Below, in pieces: positions 32,903 through 41,821 of a stretch of 64,000 bases of DNA. Every line of letters starts with the position of its first letter. The stretch's first letter is position 1. The position numbers and the translations under genes were made by a program. A model generated the notes under the pieces. That model had not been told where the DNA came from, ran no database searches, and saw only the letters and a list, made by a program, of their open reading frames with translations. Origin of the DNA: Bacillus pseudomycoides DSM 12442 (GTDB lineage Bacteria > Bacillota > Bacilli > Bacillales > Bacillaceae_G); contig NZ_CM000745.1 of assembly GCF_000161455.1 (NCBI RefSeq), positions 3,876,017-3,940,016 of the forward strand. Direction: 5' to 3'.

Positions 32903-34658
32903 ATTTCGCTCGAGGCTTCTCTTTACATTTGTTTCTCTTATTATTCTTATTTTAGTTGGACTAGGAGTACTTTTGGAAACGGTGTTTGAGAATTACTACA
33001 TCGATCATGCGAAAGACAGAACGGTAAAAGAGGCAAGATATGTTGCTTCATTAGTAGAGGCAGAAGGTATTGATCATGTTCTAAAAGCGCCAAACGTATT
33101 TGAGAAATTAGAAGAACAAGTGCCGGTTTCGGTTATATTTACTGATGAAGCGAAGAAAGTCAAATATAGTAAAGGTAAGCAACCTATATTCGACCAAGCG
33201 ACAATTGAGGAACTTTCCTCTGAAACAGCAAAACAAAAAAATAGAGTGATTACGAAGGAAACAGATGATAAAAATGTATTCCATCATGCGGTGTTTGTTC
33301 AAGATGCAGAGGGGAAGCAAGGGTACATCATTCTAAAAAGTACAATTGCTCCTTTGAAAGATGTTCATCAAAAAACGTGGGGATTACTCATTGTAGGGTT
33401 TGTGATTGCTTGTCTTGTTGTTGTTTTTCTTGGTGTGAAAATTACAGGTCAATATATTCGTCCGATAGAGTCTGTTACGAAAGTAGCGATTGAATTGGCG
33501 AAGGGGAATTATAAAGCGCGTGCTTATGAAAGTCATTCAGATGAAACGGGGATGTTAAGTAAGGCAATCAATATTTTAGCGCGTAATTTACAAGAAATGA
33601 CGCTAGAGCAAGAAATGCAACAAGATCGTTTACATACACTGATTGAAAATATGGGAAGCGGTATGATTTTAATTGATAGCCGTGGTTATATAAGTCTTGT
33701 AAACCGTTCGTATAAAGAAATATTTCATGTAACGGATGAAGAGTATTTAGATCGTTTGTATTATGAAGCATTTCTTCATGCAGAAATCATTGAACTTGTG
33801 GAAGAAATTTTTATGACAGAAGTGAAAGTACGCAAGCAAATGCTACTGCCACTTGGTATTGAAAGAAAGCACTTTGAAGTATATGGCGCACCAATTATTG
33901 GGACAAATCATGAATGGAAAGGGATTGTTCTCGTATTCCACGATATAACAGAGCTAAAGAAACTAGAGCAAATGCGAAAAGACTTTTTAGCAAATGTTTC
34001 ACATGAATTAAAGACGCCAATTACTTCTATTAAAGGATTTTCTGAAACGTTACTTGATGGTGCGATGGAAAATCAGCAGTTTTGCGAGCATTTCCTGAAC
34101 ATTATTTTAAAGGAAAGCGAGCGTATGCAAGGCTTAATCGAAGACTTATTGGATCTATCAAAGATTGAACAACAAGGATTTAAGTTAAATATGGGTACTG
34201 TTGAGATGAAGGAATTGCTTGAAGAAATTAAAATGGTGCTAGAGAATAAATCACAAGATAAAGAAATTTCCTTACAAGTTGATGTGTTGAGACACGTTTC
34301 AGTGATAGGAGATCCGAGCCGATTAAAACAAATCTTTATCAATTTAGTTAATAATGCAATTGTATACACACCAGCCGGCGGGACGGTTTCTGTAGAGTTG
34401 TTAGAGGATGAACATAACGCTTATATAAAGGTATCTGATACAGGAATTGGGATTAGTAAAGAAGAAATCCCGCGTATTTTTGAACGTTTTTATCGTGTAG
34501 ATAAAGCGAGAAGCAGAAATACAGGCGGTACAGGCCTTGGGTTATCGATTGTAAAACATTTAGTAGAAGCCCATCATGGGACAGTTACTGTAGAGAGTGA
34601 AGTAGGGGAAGGAACAACATTTACAGTTGCTTTACCGAAATCGGATTTGGAGAAGTAA
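32895..34658 (+). CDS. phoR: Phosphate-regulon sensor histidine kinase PhoR
   Basis: 587 residues. Membrane helix ~8-28; extracytoplasmic sensor ~30-160; second helix ~162-185; HAMP ~186-240; PAS ~245-355 (L-I-D-S-R-G-Y-I-S-L-V-N); HisKA with the phosphorylated His in N-V-S-H-E-L-K-T-P-I (~370); HATPase with N-L-V-N-N-A-I-V-Y-T (N box), D-T-G-I-G-I-S and G-G-T-G-L-G-L-S-I-V-K. The B. subtilis-type long sensor is present. ATG overlaps the phoP end after GGGGG. A bcr1 copy begins 17 bases after the stop. Confidence 0.95.
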   Translation: MNKFRSRLLFTFVSLIILILVGLGVLLETVFENYYIDHAKDRTVKEARYVASLVEAEGIDHVLKAPNVFEKLEEQVPVSVIFTDEAKKVKYSKGKQPIFDQATIEELSSETAKQKNRVITKETDDKNVFHHAVFVQDAEGKQGYIILKSTIAPLKDVHQKTWGLLIVGFVIACLVVVFLGVKITGQYIRPIESVTKVAIELAKGNYKARAYESHSDETGMLSKAINILARNLQEMTLEQEMQQDRLHTLIENMGSGMILIDSRGYISLVNRSYKEIFHVTDEEYLDRLYYEAFLHAEIIELVEEIFMTEVKVRKQMLLPLGIERKHFEVYGAPIIGTNHEWKGIVLVFHDITELKKLEQMRKDFLANVSHELKTPITSIKGFSETLLDGAMENQQFCEHFLNIILKESERMQGLIEDLLDLSKIEQQGFKLNMGTVEMKELLEEIKMVLENKSQDKEISLQVDVLRHVSVIGDPSRLKQIFINLVNNAIVYTPAGGTVSVELLEDEHNAYIKVSDTGIGISKEEIPRIFERFYRVDKARSRNTGGTGLGLSIVKHLVEAHHGTVTVESEVGEGTTFTVALPKSDLEK

Positions 34659-34674
34659 TGATAATGTGCAACCT

Positions 34675-34827
34675 TTATCCCGCTATTCGCGGGCAGTAAG
34701 ACCCCCACCTCAAAGTTCAGCAAAAGCAAAGAAGGTAGGTGGAGTCGGACTGCCCGTAAAAGCCCGATTGGTGAGGGCTAATAATCAGTGGGGTATGGAA
34801 AAACCACTGATTAAAGTTTCACTTTAT
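34675..34827 (+). repeat. bcr1-like repeat
   Basis: 153 bp with TTTAT at both ends (34675-34679 and 34823-34827). CCCGCTATTCGCGGGCAGTA, CCCCCACCT pairing with AGGTGG, ACTGCCCGTAAAAGCCCGAT, TGGTGAGGGCTAATAATCAG and GATTAAAGTTTCACTTTAT follow the order of the 31274 copy. Confidence 0.88.
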
Positions 34828-34837
34828 TGGATGAGAG

Positions 34838-35031
34838 CTATATAAATCTATTTTGATTTTTCGATATATAAGTCGTTGATATGAAAAAGGTGACCTACAC
34901 TCGTTTTTTCTCTCTGCTTTAACTTGGCATGGAGCAGGAAGAGGGTCTGACCGCTTCTATGCATGGCCGGATACTCTCTCTCGCCTAAAAAGAAAGGGTT
35001 TATGTCGGTTTCTTAATTTGGATTTATATAG
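34838..35031 (+). mobile_element. MITE-like repeat with terminal inverted repeats, copy 1
   Basis: 194 bp bounded by CTATATAAATC and its complement GATTTATATAG. Inside are TTTTGATTTTTCGATATATA, a core with AACTTGGCATGG, TCTGACCGCTTCTATGCAT and GGCCGGATACTCTCTC, and a right arm TATGTCGGTTTCTTAATTTG. No coding capacity. A second copy with the same ends and core lies at 35391 in the same direction; the core alone recurs in reverse at 11085 and 11257. Confidence 0.75.
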
Positions 35032-35390
35032 TAAACGTTTGAACGGGATATATTTACATTATATTAACAATAGCTTCATTAAATATTAATAAAGTCCTGT
35101 TAATATAATACATGAAAACCCCTTCATCCAAGGAGTAATTTTGGACGAGAATAGGTGCTCTATTCTCGTCACTTCCCTTTTTGTGAAACTATAATATCTT
35201 TGTTTTTGAAATATCTCTATGTAACTTATATCAAAGTGTTATATCAATACGATAAGGTTATTTTAATTCATGAGATATTGTGACAGCATCTCCATTTTAC
35301 ATTAAATATATGTAGTAGGAAGAACCGTTATTTTTCTTCTCTCTCTTAGTCGTGTTAATATAGAGAGAAGGAAAAGACGGTTTTTTCTTT
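35032..35390. other. Noncoding spacer between two MITE-like copies, with two hairpins
   Basis: No gene of supportable length. GGACGAGAATAG / CTATTCTCGTC (35143-35170) is followed by ACTTCCCTTTTT. A second, long hairpin lies at 35323-35387. The rest is A/T-rich. Because the flanking copies are direct repeats, the block could be lost or duplicated by recombination. Confidence 0.5.
35323..35387 (+). terminator. Terminator-like hairpin without an obvious gene
   Basis: AACCGT and TTTTTCTTCTCTCT pair with AGAGAGAAGGAAAA and ACGGTT across a ~19-base loop, then TTTTTT. It lies more than 650 bases after phoR, so a short noncoding transcript upstream is possible. Confidence 0.55.
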
Positions 35391-35573
35391 CTATATAAAT
35401 CCATTTTGATTTTTCAATATATAAGTCACTGCTATGAAGAACAAAAGGTGACCTGCGCTCGTTTTCTCTTTTTGTTTTAACTTGGCATGGGGTGACCGCT
35501 TCTATGCATGGCTGGACGCTCTCTCCCTCCTAAAAAAAGGGGTTATGTCGGTTTTTCAATTTGGATTTATATA
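35391..35573 (+). mobile_element. MITE-like repeat with terminal inverted repeats, copy 2
   Basis: 183 bp starting CTATATAAATCCATTTTGAT and ending TTTGGATTTATATA. The core has AACTTGGCATGGGG, TGACCGCTTCTATGCATGG and ACGCTCTCTCCC; compared with copy 1 about ten bases (AGCAGGAAGAG) are missing. It ends about 37 bases before the polA start codon, so the right end lies in the polA leader. Confidence 0.75.
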
Positions 35574-35609
35574 TAAATCGTTTTAAATTTGTATGGGGAG
35601 GTTTCTAAT

Positions 35610-38243
35610 TTGGAAAAAAAGGTCGTATTAGTCGATGGAAATAATATCGCGTATCGTGCTTTCTTTGCACTGCCGCTTTTAAATAACGACAAAGGTATAC
35701 ATACGAACGCAATTTATGGTTTTACGATGATGTTAATGAGAATATTAGAAGAAGAAAAACCAACACATATGCTTGTTGCGTTTGATGCGGGTAAAACAAC
35801 ATTTCGTCACAAAACATTTAGCGAATATAAAGGAGGTCGTCAAAAAACGCCACCTGAGCTATCAGAGCAATTCCCATTTATTCGTGAACTGTTAGATGCG
35901 TTTCACGTACCACGCTATGAGTTAGAGAACTATGAAGCAGATGACATTATGGGCACACTAGCGAAAGAAGCGAACGAACAAGGTGCTCACGTAAAAGTTA
36001 TTTCTGGAGATAAAGATTTACTGCAGCTTGTTTCTGATACTACGCTTGTATGTATTCCGCGTAAAGGGATTACAGAAGTAGATGAATATACGAAAGAAGC
36101 GTTATTCGAAAAATATAGTTTATCACCAAAGCAAATTATTGATATGAAAGGTTTAATGGGAGATCAATCGGATAACATCCCAGGTGTACCGGGAGTTGGT
36201 GAGAAGACAGCAATCAAATTGTTAACGCAATTTGAAACAGTAGAAGCAGTATATGAGAACTTAGACAAGGTGAGTGGAAAAAAATTAAAAGAAAATCTAG
36301 AAATGAATAAAGAGCAAGCGTTTATGAGTAAAGAGCTTGCCACAATTATTACCGATGCACCAATTACAGTGCATGTAGATGATATCGAATACAAAGGATA
36401 TGAAGCAAGTGACGTCATTCCAATGTTCGAGAATTTAGGATTTACTTCGCTATTAAATAAGCTCGGTGCGACTCCTGAAGAAACAGCTCCAGCTGAATTA
36501 GATGATATTTCATTTGATATTGCAGAAGAAGTGACAGAAGAAATGCTGCAGCAAGATAGTGCAATTATTGTGGAAGTACAAGAAGACAATTATCATAAAG
36601 CTGACATTCAAGGGTTCGGTATTCAAAATGAAAATGGCTGTTATTTCATTCCGAGCGATGTTGCGCTAAAATCTGAAGCTTTTAAGAAGTGGCTTGCAGA
36701 TGATGAAATGAGAAAGTATACGTTTGATGCGAAACGTGCCATTGTTGCACTTAAGTGGAAAGGTATAGAGATTCAAGGGATTGACTTTGATTTACTAATT
36801 GCCGCTTATTTACTTGATCCAGCAGATACAGATAAAGATTTCCGTGCCGTAGCGAAAATGAAAGAAACGCATGCTGTTAAATCTGATGAAGAAGTGTATG
36901 GAAAAGGTGCAAAACGTGCGGTTCCTGCGCAAGATATAGTCGCGGAGCACGTAGCTCGAAAAGTACATGTATTATACGATGTGCAAAAAACATTTGTAGA
37001 AGAACTACAAAAAAATGAACAATATGAACTATTTACTGAGCTTGAAATGCCGCTTGCTCGTGTGTTAGCTGAAATGGAAGTGAAAGGTGTTACGGTTGAT
37101 ACAGAGCGCTTACGTAGTATGGGAGATGAGCTTGCTGGAAGGCTTAAGGAAATGGAACAAGAAATTTATGAGCTTGCAGGAACGGAATTTAATATTAATT
37201 CTCCAAAGCAGCTTGGCGTGATTCTATTTGAGAATTTAAACCTACCGGTTATTAAAAAGACGAAAACAGGATATTCTACGTCAGCTGATGTGCTGGACAA
37301 GTTAATGGAGCATCATGAAATTATTCCTAAAATTTTACACTATCGTCAATTAGGAAAATTAAATTCGACATATATTGAAGGATTATTAAAAGTTGTTCAT
37401 GAAGATTCATCTAAAATTCATACTCGTTTTAATCAAGTGTTAACGCAAACGGGCCGATTAAGTTCTACAGACCCAAACTTGCAAAATATCCCGATCCGTT
37501 TAGAAGAAGGAAGAAAGATTCGTCAGGCGTTCATTCCTTCAAAAGAAGGCTGGGTTATGTATGCAGCCGACTATTCACAAATTGAACTGCGTGTCTTGGC
37601 GCATATTGCAAAAGACAAAGGGTTAGTAGAAGCGTTCCAGCATGATATGGATATTCATACGAAAACTGCAATGGACGTGTTTGGCGTTGGAAAAGATGAA
37701 GTAACATCGAATATGAGACGTCAAGCAAAAGCGGTTAACTTCGGAATTGTGTATGGTATTAGTGACTATGGGCTTTCACAAAACTTAGGAATCACACGAA
37801 AAGCAGCAGGGGAATTTATTGAAAAGTATTTCGCAAGCTTCCCTGGTGTAAAAGAATATATGGATGAGATTGTACAAGAAGCGAAGCAAAAAGGATACGT
37901 TTCTACATTATTAAATCGTCGCCGTTATATTCCGGAAATTACGAGTCGTAATTTTAATTTGCGTAGCTTTGCGGAGCGTACTGCGATGAATACACCAATT
38001 CAAGGTAGTGCGGCAGATATTATTAAAAAAGCGATGATTATTATGGCGGATCGCTTAGAAGAAGAAGGCTTACAAGCGCGTCTTCTTCTGCAAGTACACG
38101 ATGAATTGATCTTTGAAGTGCCAAAAGAAGAAGTAGAAAAATTAGAAAAGCTTGTACCTGAAGTGATGGAGCATGCGATTGAACTTGCTGTTCCTCTAAA
38201 AGTTGATTATTCTTCTGGTCCAACTTGGTATGACGCAAAATAA
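35610..38243 (+). CDS. polA: DNA polymerase I
   Basis: Repair polymerase that also removes RNA primers. 877 residues. 5' nuclease domain ~1-290 (L-V-D-G-N-N-I-A-Y-R-A-F-F, Y-E-A-D-D-I, G-D-K-D-L-L-Q-L, G-V-G-E-K-T-A). The central 3'-5' exonuclease-like domain (~300-470) lacks the usual acidic catalytic set, as in other Bacillus PolA. Polymerase domain: D-Y-S-Q-I-E-L-R (~655), R-R-Q-A-K-A-V-N-F-G-I-V-Y-G (O helix) and V-H-D-E-L-I-F. TTG start with GGGGAGG eight bases upstream. mutM follows after 12 bases, then ytaF, coaE. Confidence 0.96.
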   Translation: MEKKVVLVDGNNIAYRAFFALPLLNNDKGIHTNAIYGFTMMLMRILEEEKPTHMLVAFDAGKTTFRHKTFSEYKGGRQKTPPELSEQFPFIRELLDAFHVPRYELENYEADDIMGTLAKEANEQGAHVKVISGDKDLLQLVSDTTLVCIPRKGITEVDEYTKEALFEKYSLSPKQIIDMKGLMGDQSDNIPGVPGVGEKTAIKLLTQFETVEAVYENLDKVSGKKLKENLEMNKEQAFMSKELATIITDAPITVHVDDIEYKGYEASDVIPMFENLGFTSLLNKLGATPEETAPAELDDISFDIAEEVTEEMLQQDSAIIVEVQEDNYHKADIQGFGIQNENGCYFIPSDVALKSEAFKKWLADDEMRKYTFDAKRAIVALKWKGIEIQGIDFDLLIAAYLLDPADTDKDFRAVAKMKETHAVKSDEEVYGKGAKRAVPAQDIVAEHVARKVHVLYDVQKTFVEELQKNEQYELFTELEMPLARVLAEMEVKGVTVDTERLRSMGDELAGRLKEMEQEIYELAGTEFNINSPKQLGVILFENLNLPVIKKTKTGYSTSADVLDKLMEHHEIIPKILHYRQLGKLNSTYIEGLLKVVHEDSSKIHTRFNQVLTQTGRLSSTDPNLQNIPIRLEEGRKIRQAFIPSKEGWVMYAADYSQIELRVLAHIAKDKGLVEAFQHDMDIHTKTAMDVFGVGKDEVTSNMRRQAKAVNFGIVYGISDYGLSQNLGITRKAAGEFIEKYFASFPGVKEYMDEIVQEAKQKGYVSTLLNRRRYIPEITSRNFNLRSFAERTAMNTPIQGSAADIIKKAMIIMADRLEEEGLQARLLLQVHDELIFEVPKEEVEKLEKLVPEVMEHAIELAVPLKVDYSSGPTWYDAK

Positions 38244-38255
38244 GGAAGTGATTGA

Positions 38256-39086
38256 ATGCCTGAACTACCAGAGGTTGAAAATGTTAGAAGGACACTTGAA
38301 AACCTTGTAACGGGAAAAACAATTCAAGATGTGATCGTAACATATCCAAAATTAGTAAAGCGACCAGATGACGCAGAGCTCTTTAAAGAAATGTTACGAG
38401 GTGAAAAGATTGAACGGATTGAGCGAAGAGGTAAGTTTTTACTTCTATATGTAACAAAGTATGTTATTGTTTCACATTTGCGTATGGAAGGGAAATATTT
38501 GCTTCATAAAGATGATGAGCCGGTAGATAAACATACGCATGTGCGTTTCCAGTTTACAGATGGTACAGAGTTACACTATAAAGATGTAAGAAAGTTCGGC
38601 ACGATGCATCTCTTTAAAAGAGGTGAAGAATTTGACCAAATGCCACTTGCTGATTTAGGGCCTGAGCCATTTGACGCTGAACTGACAGTAGGGTATTTGC
38701 AAGAAAGATTGCAAAAGACAAACCGTAAAATAAAAGTTGTATTGCTCGATCAACGTCTTTTAGTCGGGCTTGGTAATATATATGTAGATGAAGTTTTATT
38801 CCGTTCCGGGATTCACCCGGAACGAGAAGCTTCATCTTTAACGAAAGCTGAAATAGAAAAGATTCATGCGGCGACCGTTGCAACATTAGCGGAGGCTGTT
38901 GAGCGCGGTGGAAGTACAATCAGAACGTATATCAATTCGCAAGGACAAATCGGCTCGTTCCAAGAGCTTCTAAATGTGTATGGAAGAAAAGGTGAACCAT
39001 GCGTAACTTGTGGGAACGTGATTGAAAAGACAGTTGTTGGTGGACGAGGAACGCATTATTGTCCTATGTGCCAGCCAAAAAGCTAA
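38256..39086 (+). CDS. mutM: Formamidopyrimidine-DNA glycosylase
   Basis: Removes oxidised purines such as 8-oxoguanine and nicks the site. 276 residues starting MPELPEVENVRRTLE, whose second residue Pro is the catalytic nucleophile after Met removal and Glu3 the partner. Middle: L-G-N-I-Y-V-D-E-V-L-F with the helix-two-turn-helix. C-terminal zinc finger C-x2-C...C-x2-C (C-V-T-C-G near 249 and Y-C-P-M-C near 270). Twelve bases after polA, with GGAAGTG upstream, so likely co-transcribed with it as a repair unit. Confidence 0.97.
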   Translation: MPELPEVENVRRTLENLVTGKTIQDVIVTYPKLVKRPDDAELFKEMLRGEKIERIERRGKFLLLYVTKYVIVSHLRMEGKYLLHKDDEPVDKHTHVRFQFTDGTELHYKDVRKFGTMHLFKRGEEFDQMPLADLGPEPFDAELTVGYLQERLQKTNRKIKVVLLDQRLLVGLGNIYVDEVLFRSGIHPEREASSLTKAEIEKIHAATVATLAEAVERGGSTIRTYINSQGQIGSFQELLNVYGRKGEPCVTCGNVIEKTVVGGRGTHYCPMCQPKS

Positions 39087-39169
39087 GAAAGATATCGTTT
39101 TCTAATAACATCGGATAGGCATTTGTCATATACATACAGCAAAGCTATGTATAGGGAAGGAGCTTACCG

Positions 39170-39802
39170 ATGTATCATTATTTCTCTCTTATTTTATTAG
39201 CTTTTACATTAAGTTTGGATAGCTGTAGTGTAGGGCTTACTTATGGTTTGCGGAGCGTACGGATTCCGTTAAAATCGATACTCATCATTGGAATGTGTTC
39301 AGCGGCTGTTATGCTTGTGTCGATGGGAATTGGACATATGATTGCTAAGGTGTTTTCTCCGGTGATTGCAACGCGCATTGGCGGAATCGTTTTAGTGGTT
39401 ATTGGAGCGTGGGTGTTGTATCAGTTTTTTCGGAGTGATAAAAAAGACGAACCGCAGCAAGAAGAGAAAGTTTGGAAGTTAGAAATTGCTTCGCTTGGGT
39501 TAGTCATTCAAATTTTACGGAAACCGACTGTTGCCGATTTTGATAAATCAGGCACGATTTCTGGTGGGGAAGCCTTGCTTTTAGGTATCGCTCTTTCAGT
39601 AGACTCGTTTGGAGCAGGGATTGGTGCATCCTTACTAGGATATACACCCGCCATGATGGCAGTGTTAGTTGCCGTTATGAGTTCTCTGTTTTTATTTATC
39701 GGAATGAGGCTAGGAACGGTTTTATCGAATATGCGATGGTTACAAAAATTTACGTTCCTACCTGGGATTTTACTTATTATTATTGGAATTTGGAAAATGT
39801 AA
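39170..39802 (+). CDS. ytaF: Sporulation membrane protein YtaF
   Basis: 210 residues with six predicted membrane helices in two repeats, each with an L-S-x-D-S signature (F-T-L-S-L-D-S-C-S near 15 and I-A-L-S-V-D-S-F-G-A-G near 146). This layout is shared with MntP-type manganese exporters; YtaF is named as a sporulation protein in Bacillus. A central segment (~97-130: D-F-D-K-S-G-T-I-S-G-G-E) resembles an EF-hand loop, a known YtaF feature. GGGAAGGAG precedes the ATG. Confidence 0.9.
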   Translation: MYHYFSLILLAFTLSLDSCSVGLTYGLRSVRIPLKSILIIGMCSAAVMLVSMGIGHMIAKVFSPVIATRIGGIVLVVIGAWVLYQFFRSDKKDEPQQEEKVWKLEIASLGLVIQILRKPTVADFDKSGTISGGEALLLGIALSVDSFGAGIGASLLGYTPAMMAVLVAVMSSLFLFIGMRLGTVLSNMRWLQKFTFLPGILLIIIGIWKM

Positions 39803-39854
39803 GTGGGAGCGTGAAACATAAGTTTCACGCTTCTATTTGTGAGGAGGAAATAGA

Positions 39855-40457
39855 ATGACAATTGTTATAGGTTTAACAGGAGGTATTGCAAGTGGAAAAA
39901 GTACTGTTTCACAAATGTTTCGTGAACTGCAAATACCTGTAATTGACGCGGATATTATTGCAAGAGAAGTTGTAGAACAAGGTAAAGAAGCATATAAAGA
40001 AATTGTAGAGGTATTCGGTGAAGATGTATTACAAGTAGATGGCAAACTAGATCGCCAAAAGCTTGGGAGTATTGTATTTCATAATGAAGAAAAACGATTG
40101 CAGTTAAACAAAATTGTTCATCCTGCTGTTCGGAAAGAAATGAATGTTCAGAAGGATATGTACATAAAAGAAGGAGTGCAAGCGGTTGTGTTAGATATTC
40201 CGCTTCTATTTGAGAGTAAGTTAACAGCACTTGTTGATCGGATTGTAGTTGTAGCTGTATCACCTAGTATGCAATTAGAACGTTTAATGAAGCGAAATGG
40301 CTTTACAGAAGAGGATGCGAAAGCACGTATTGATTCGCAAATGCCTTTAGCGGAGAAAGCAACATTAGCTAATAAAGTTATTTATAATGATGGCACAATT
40401 GCTGAGACAAAAGCGCAATTACAGCTCATTTTAAAAGAATGGAACATTATTAACTAA
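39855..40457 (+). CDS. coaE: Dephospho-CoA kinase
   Basis: Last step of coenzyme A synthesis, phosphorylating dephospho-CoA. 200 residues, family length. Walker A is G-L-T-G-G-I-A-S-G-K-S-T (~6-18), then D-A-D-I-I-A-R (substrate lid), L-D-I-P-L-L-F-E-S (~114-122) and the R-x-x-x-R region (L-M-K-R-N). GAGGAGGAAATAG precedes the ATG. It ends the polA-mutM-ytaF-coaE run before the independently controlled gapB. Confidence 0.96.
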   Translation: MTIVIGLTGGIASGKSTVSQMFRELQIPVIDADIIAREVVEQGKEAYKEIVEVFGEDVLQVDGKLDRQKLGSIVFHNEEKRLQLNKIVHPAVRKEMNVQKDMYIKEGVQAVVLDIPLLFESKLTALVDRIVVVAVSPSMQLERLMKRNGFTEEDAKARIDSQMPLAEKATLANKVIYNDGTIAETKAQLQLILKEWNIIN

Positions 40458-40485
40458 AAAATTGTGAAATTAGTGAAAATGCTTA

Positions 40486-40546
40486 GTGACATATCTTCTT
40501 TTTGTGTTATACTATTATTGGGATTGGAGATAAATAGTATAACGCA
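40486..40546 (+). promoter_or_regulatory. gapB promoter with CcpN-like inverted boxes
   Basis: GTGACA (40486-40491), 16-base spacer, TATACT (40508-40513). TGTGTTATACT (40503-40513) matches the CcpN consensus TRTGHYATAYW as I know it and overlaps the -10. An inverted partner ATAGTATAACGCA lies at 40534-40546. CcpN represses gapB on glucose in B. subtilis, so the site is expected here. Confidence 0.65.
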
Positions 40547-40566
40547 TTCAAGGGGGATAACATATT

Positions 40567-41595
40567 ATGACTCGTGTGGCAATTAATGGATTTGGACGTA
40601 TTGGGAGAATGGTATTTCGTCAAGCGATAAAAGAAAGCGCATTCGAAATTGTAGCGATTAACGCAAGCTATCCACCAGAAACATTAGCACATTTAATCAA
40701 GTATGATACAGTTCATGGCAAGTTTGACGGAACAGTGGAAGCATTTGAAGATCATTTATTAGTGGATGGGAAAATGATTCGCCTTCTAAACAACCGCGAT
40801 CCAAAAGAATTGCCTTGGAAAGAACTGGATGTTGAAATTGTAATTGAAGCAACTGGTAAATTTAATGCGAAAGAAAAAGCAATTCTTCACGTAGAAGCTG
40901 GGGCGAAAAAGGTTATTTTAACAGCACCTGGTAAAAATGAAGATGTAACAATTGTAGTTGGTGTAAACGAAGAACAATTAGATATTACAAACCATACTGT
41001 GATTTCAAATGCATCTTGTACAACAAACTGTTTAGCGCCTGTTGTTAAGGTGTTAGATGAGCAATTTGGAATTGAAAACGGTTTAATGACAACTGTTCAT
41101 GCTTATACAAATGACCAAAAAAATATTGATAACCCACATAAAGATTTACGAAGAGCGCGTGCTTGTGGACAGTCTATTATTCCTACAACAACAGGCGCTG
41201 CGAAAGCTCTAGCGAAAGTTCTTCCACATTTAAACGGAAAACTTCATGGGATGGCACTTCGTGTTCCGACACCAAACGTGTCTCTTGTTGACTTAGTAGT
41301 AGATGTAAAACGTGATGTAACAGTTGAGGAAATTAATGAAGCGTTTAAAACTGTTGCAAACGGTCCATTGAAAGGGATTATTGAGTTCAGTGAGGAACCT
41401 TTAGTTTCGATTGACTTTAATACAAATACACACTCAGCTATCATTGATAGTTTATCTACAATGGTAATGGGCGAACGTAAAGTGAAAGTACTTGCTTGGT
41501 ATGATAACGAGTGGGGTTACTCTCGCCGCGTTGTAGATCTTGTGAAGTTAGTTGGCGCTGAATTAACAAAACAAGAAAGTGTGCAACACATTTAA
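40567..41595 (+). CDS. gapB: Glyceraldehyde-3-phosphate dehydrogenase, gluconeogenic
   Basis: 342 residues. N-F-G-R-I-G-R-M is the coenzyme loop; A-S-C-T-T-N-C-L-A-P (~151-160) has the catalytic Cys; His follows in H-A-Y-T-N-D-Q. The absence of an acidic residue at the usual NAD-selecting position (V-A-I-N-A-S after the second strand) fits the NADP-preferring GapB type. AAGGGGG precedes the ATG. In Bacillus GapB works in gluconeogenesis; the CcpN box supports the assignment. speD follows as in B. subtilis. Confidence 0.95.
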   Translation: MTRVAINGFGRIGRMVFRQAIKESAFEIVAINASYPPETLAHLIKYDTVHGKFDGTVEAFEDHLLVDGKMIRLLNNRDPKELPWKELDVEIVIEATGKFNAKEKAILHVEAGAKKVILTAPGKNEDVTIVVGVNEEQLDITNHTVISNASCTTNCLAPVVKVLDEQFGIENGLMTTVHAYTNDQKNIDNPHKDLRRARACGQSIIPTTTGAAKALAKVLPHLNGKLHGMALRVPTPNVSLVDLVVDVKRDVTVEEINEAFKTVANGPLKGIIEFSEEPLVSIDFNTNTHSAIIDSLSTMVMGERKVKVLAWYDNEWGYSRRVVDLVKLVGAELTKQESVQHI

Positions 41596-41603
41596 TGATA
41601 CAA

Positions 41604-41634
41604 GGAAGGCAAGCGATTGCTTGTCTTCTTTTTT
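41604..41634 (+). terminator. Terminator of gapB
   Basis: GAAGGCAAGC / GCTTGTCTTC stem and T-run. Confidence 0.85.
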
Positions 41635-41786
41635 ATGCTTTTTTCTGAAAAGGAAAAAAATTATATGAGTATATTTTTATAAATGGTACATATAAAAAAC
41701 ATTGTGATTACTGCATTTGTGAATCAATTATTTTTTTTGGGGAAAAGTAAAGAAGAGAATATGACAAAAAATCGAAAAAACTGTTG

Positions 41787-41815
41787 TTGCAAAATGAAAA
41801 TAAACAAAGTATACT
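41787..41815 (+). promoter_or_regulatory. speD promoter (sigma-A type)
   Basis: TTGCAA, 17-base spacer, TATACT. The predicted start near 41822 gives a leader of about 150 bases before the speD ATG. Confidence 0.65.
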
Positions 41816-41821
41816 AACACT

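Noticed and set aside
34627..34845. 72-codon frame running from the end of phoR into the bcr1 copy
   Set aside because: Its sequence is explained by the repeat; it lacks a ribosome site. It only reflects bcr1 sequence.
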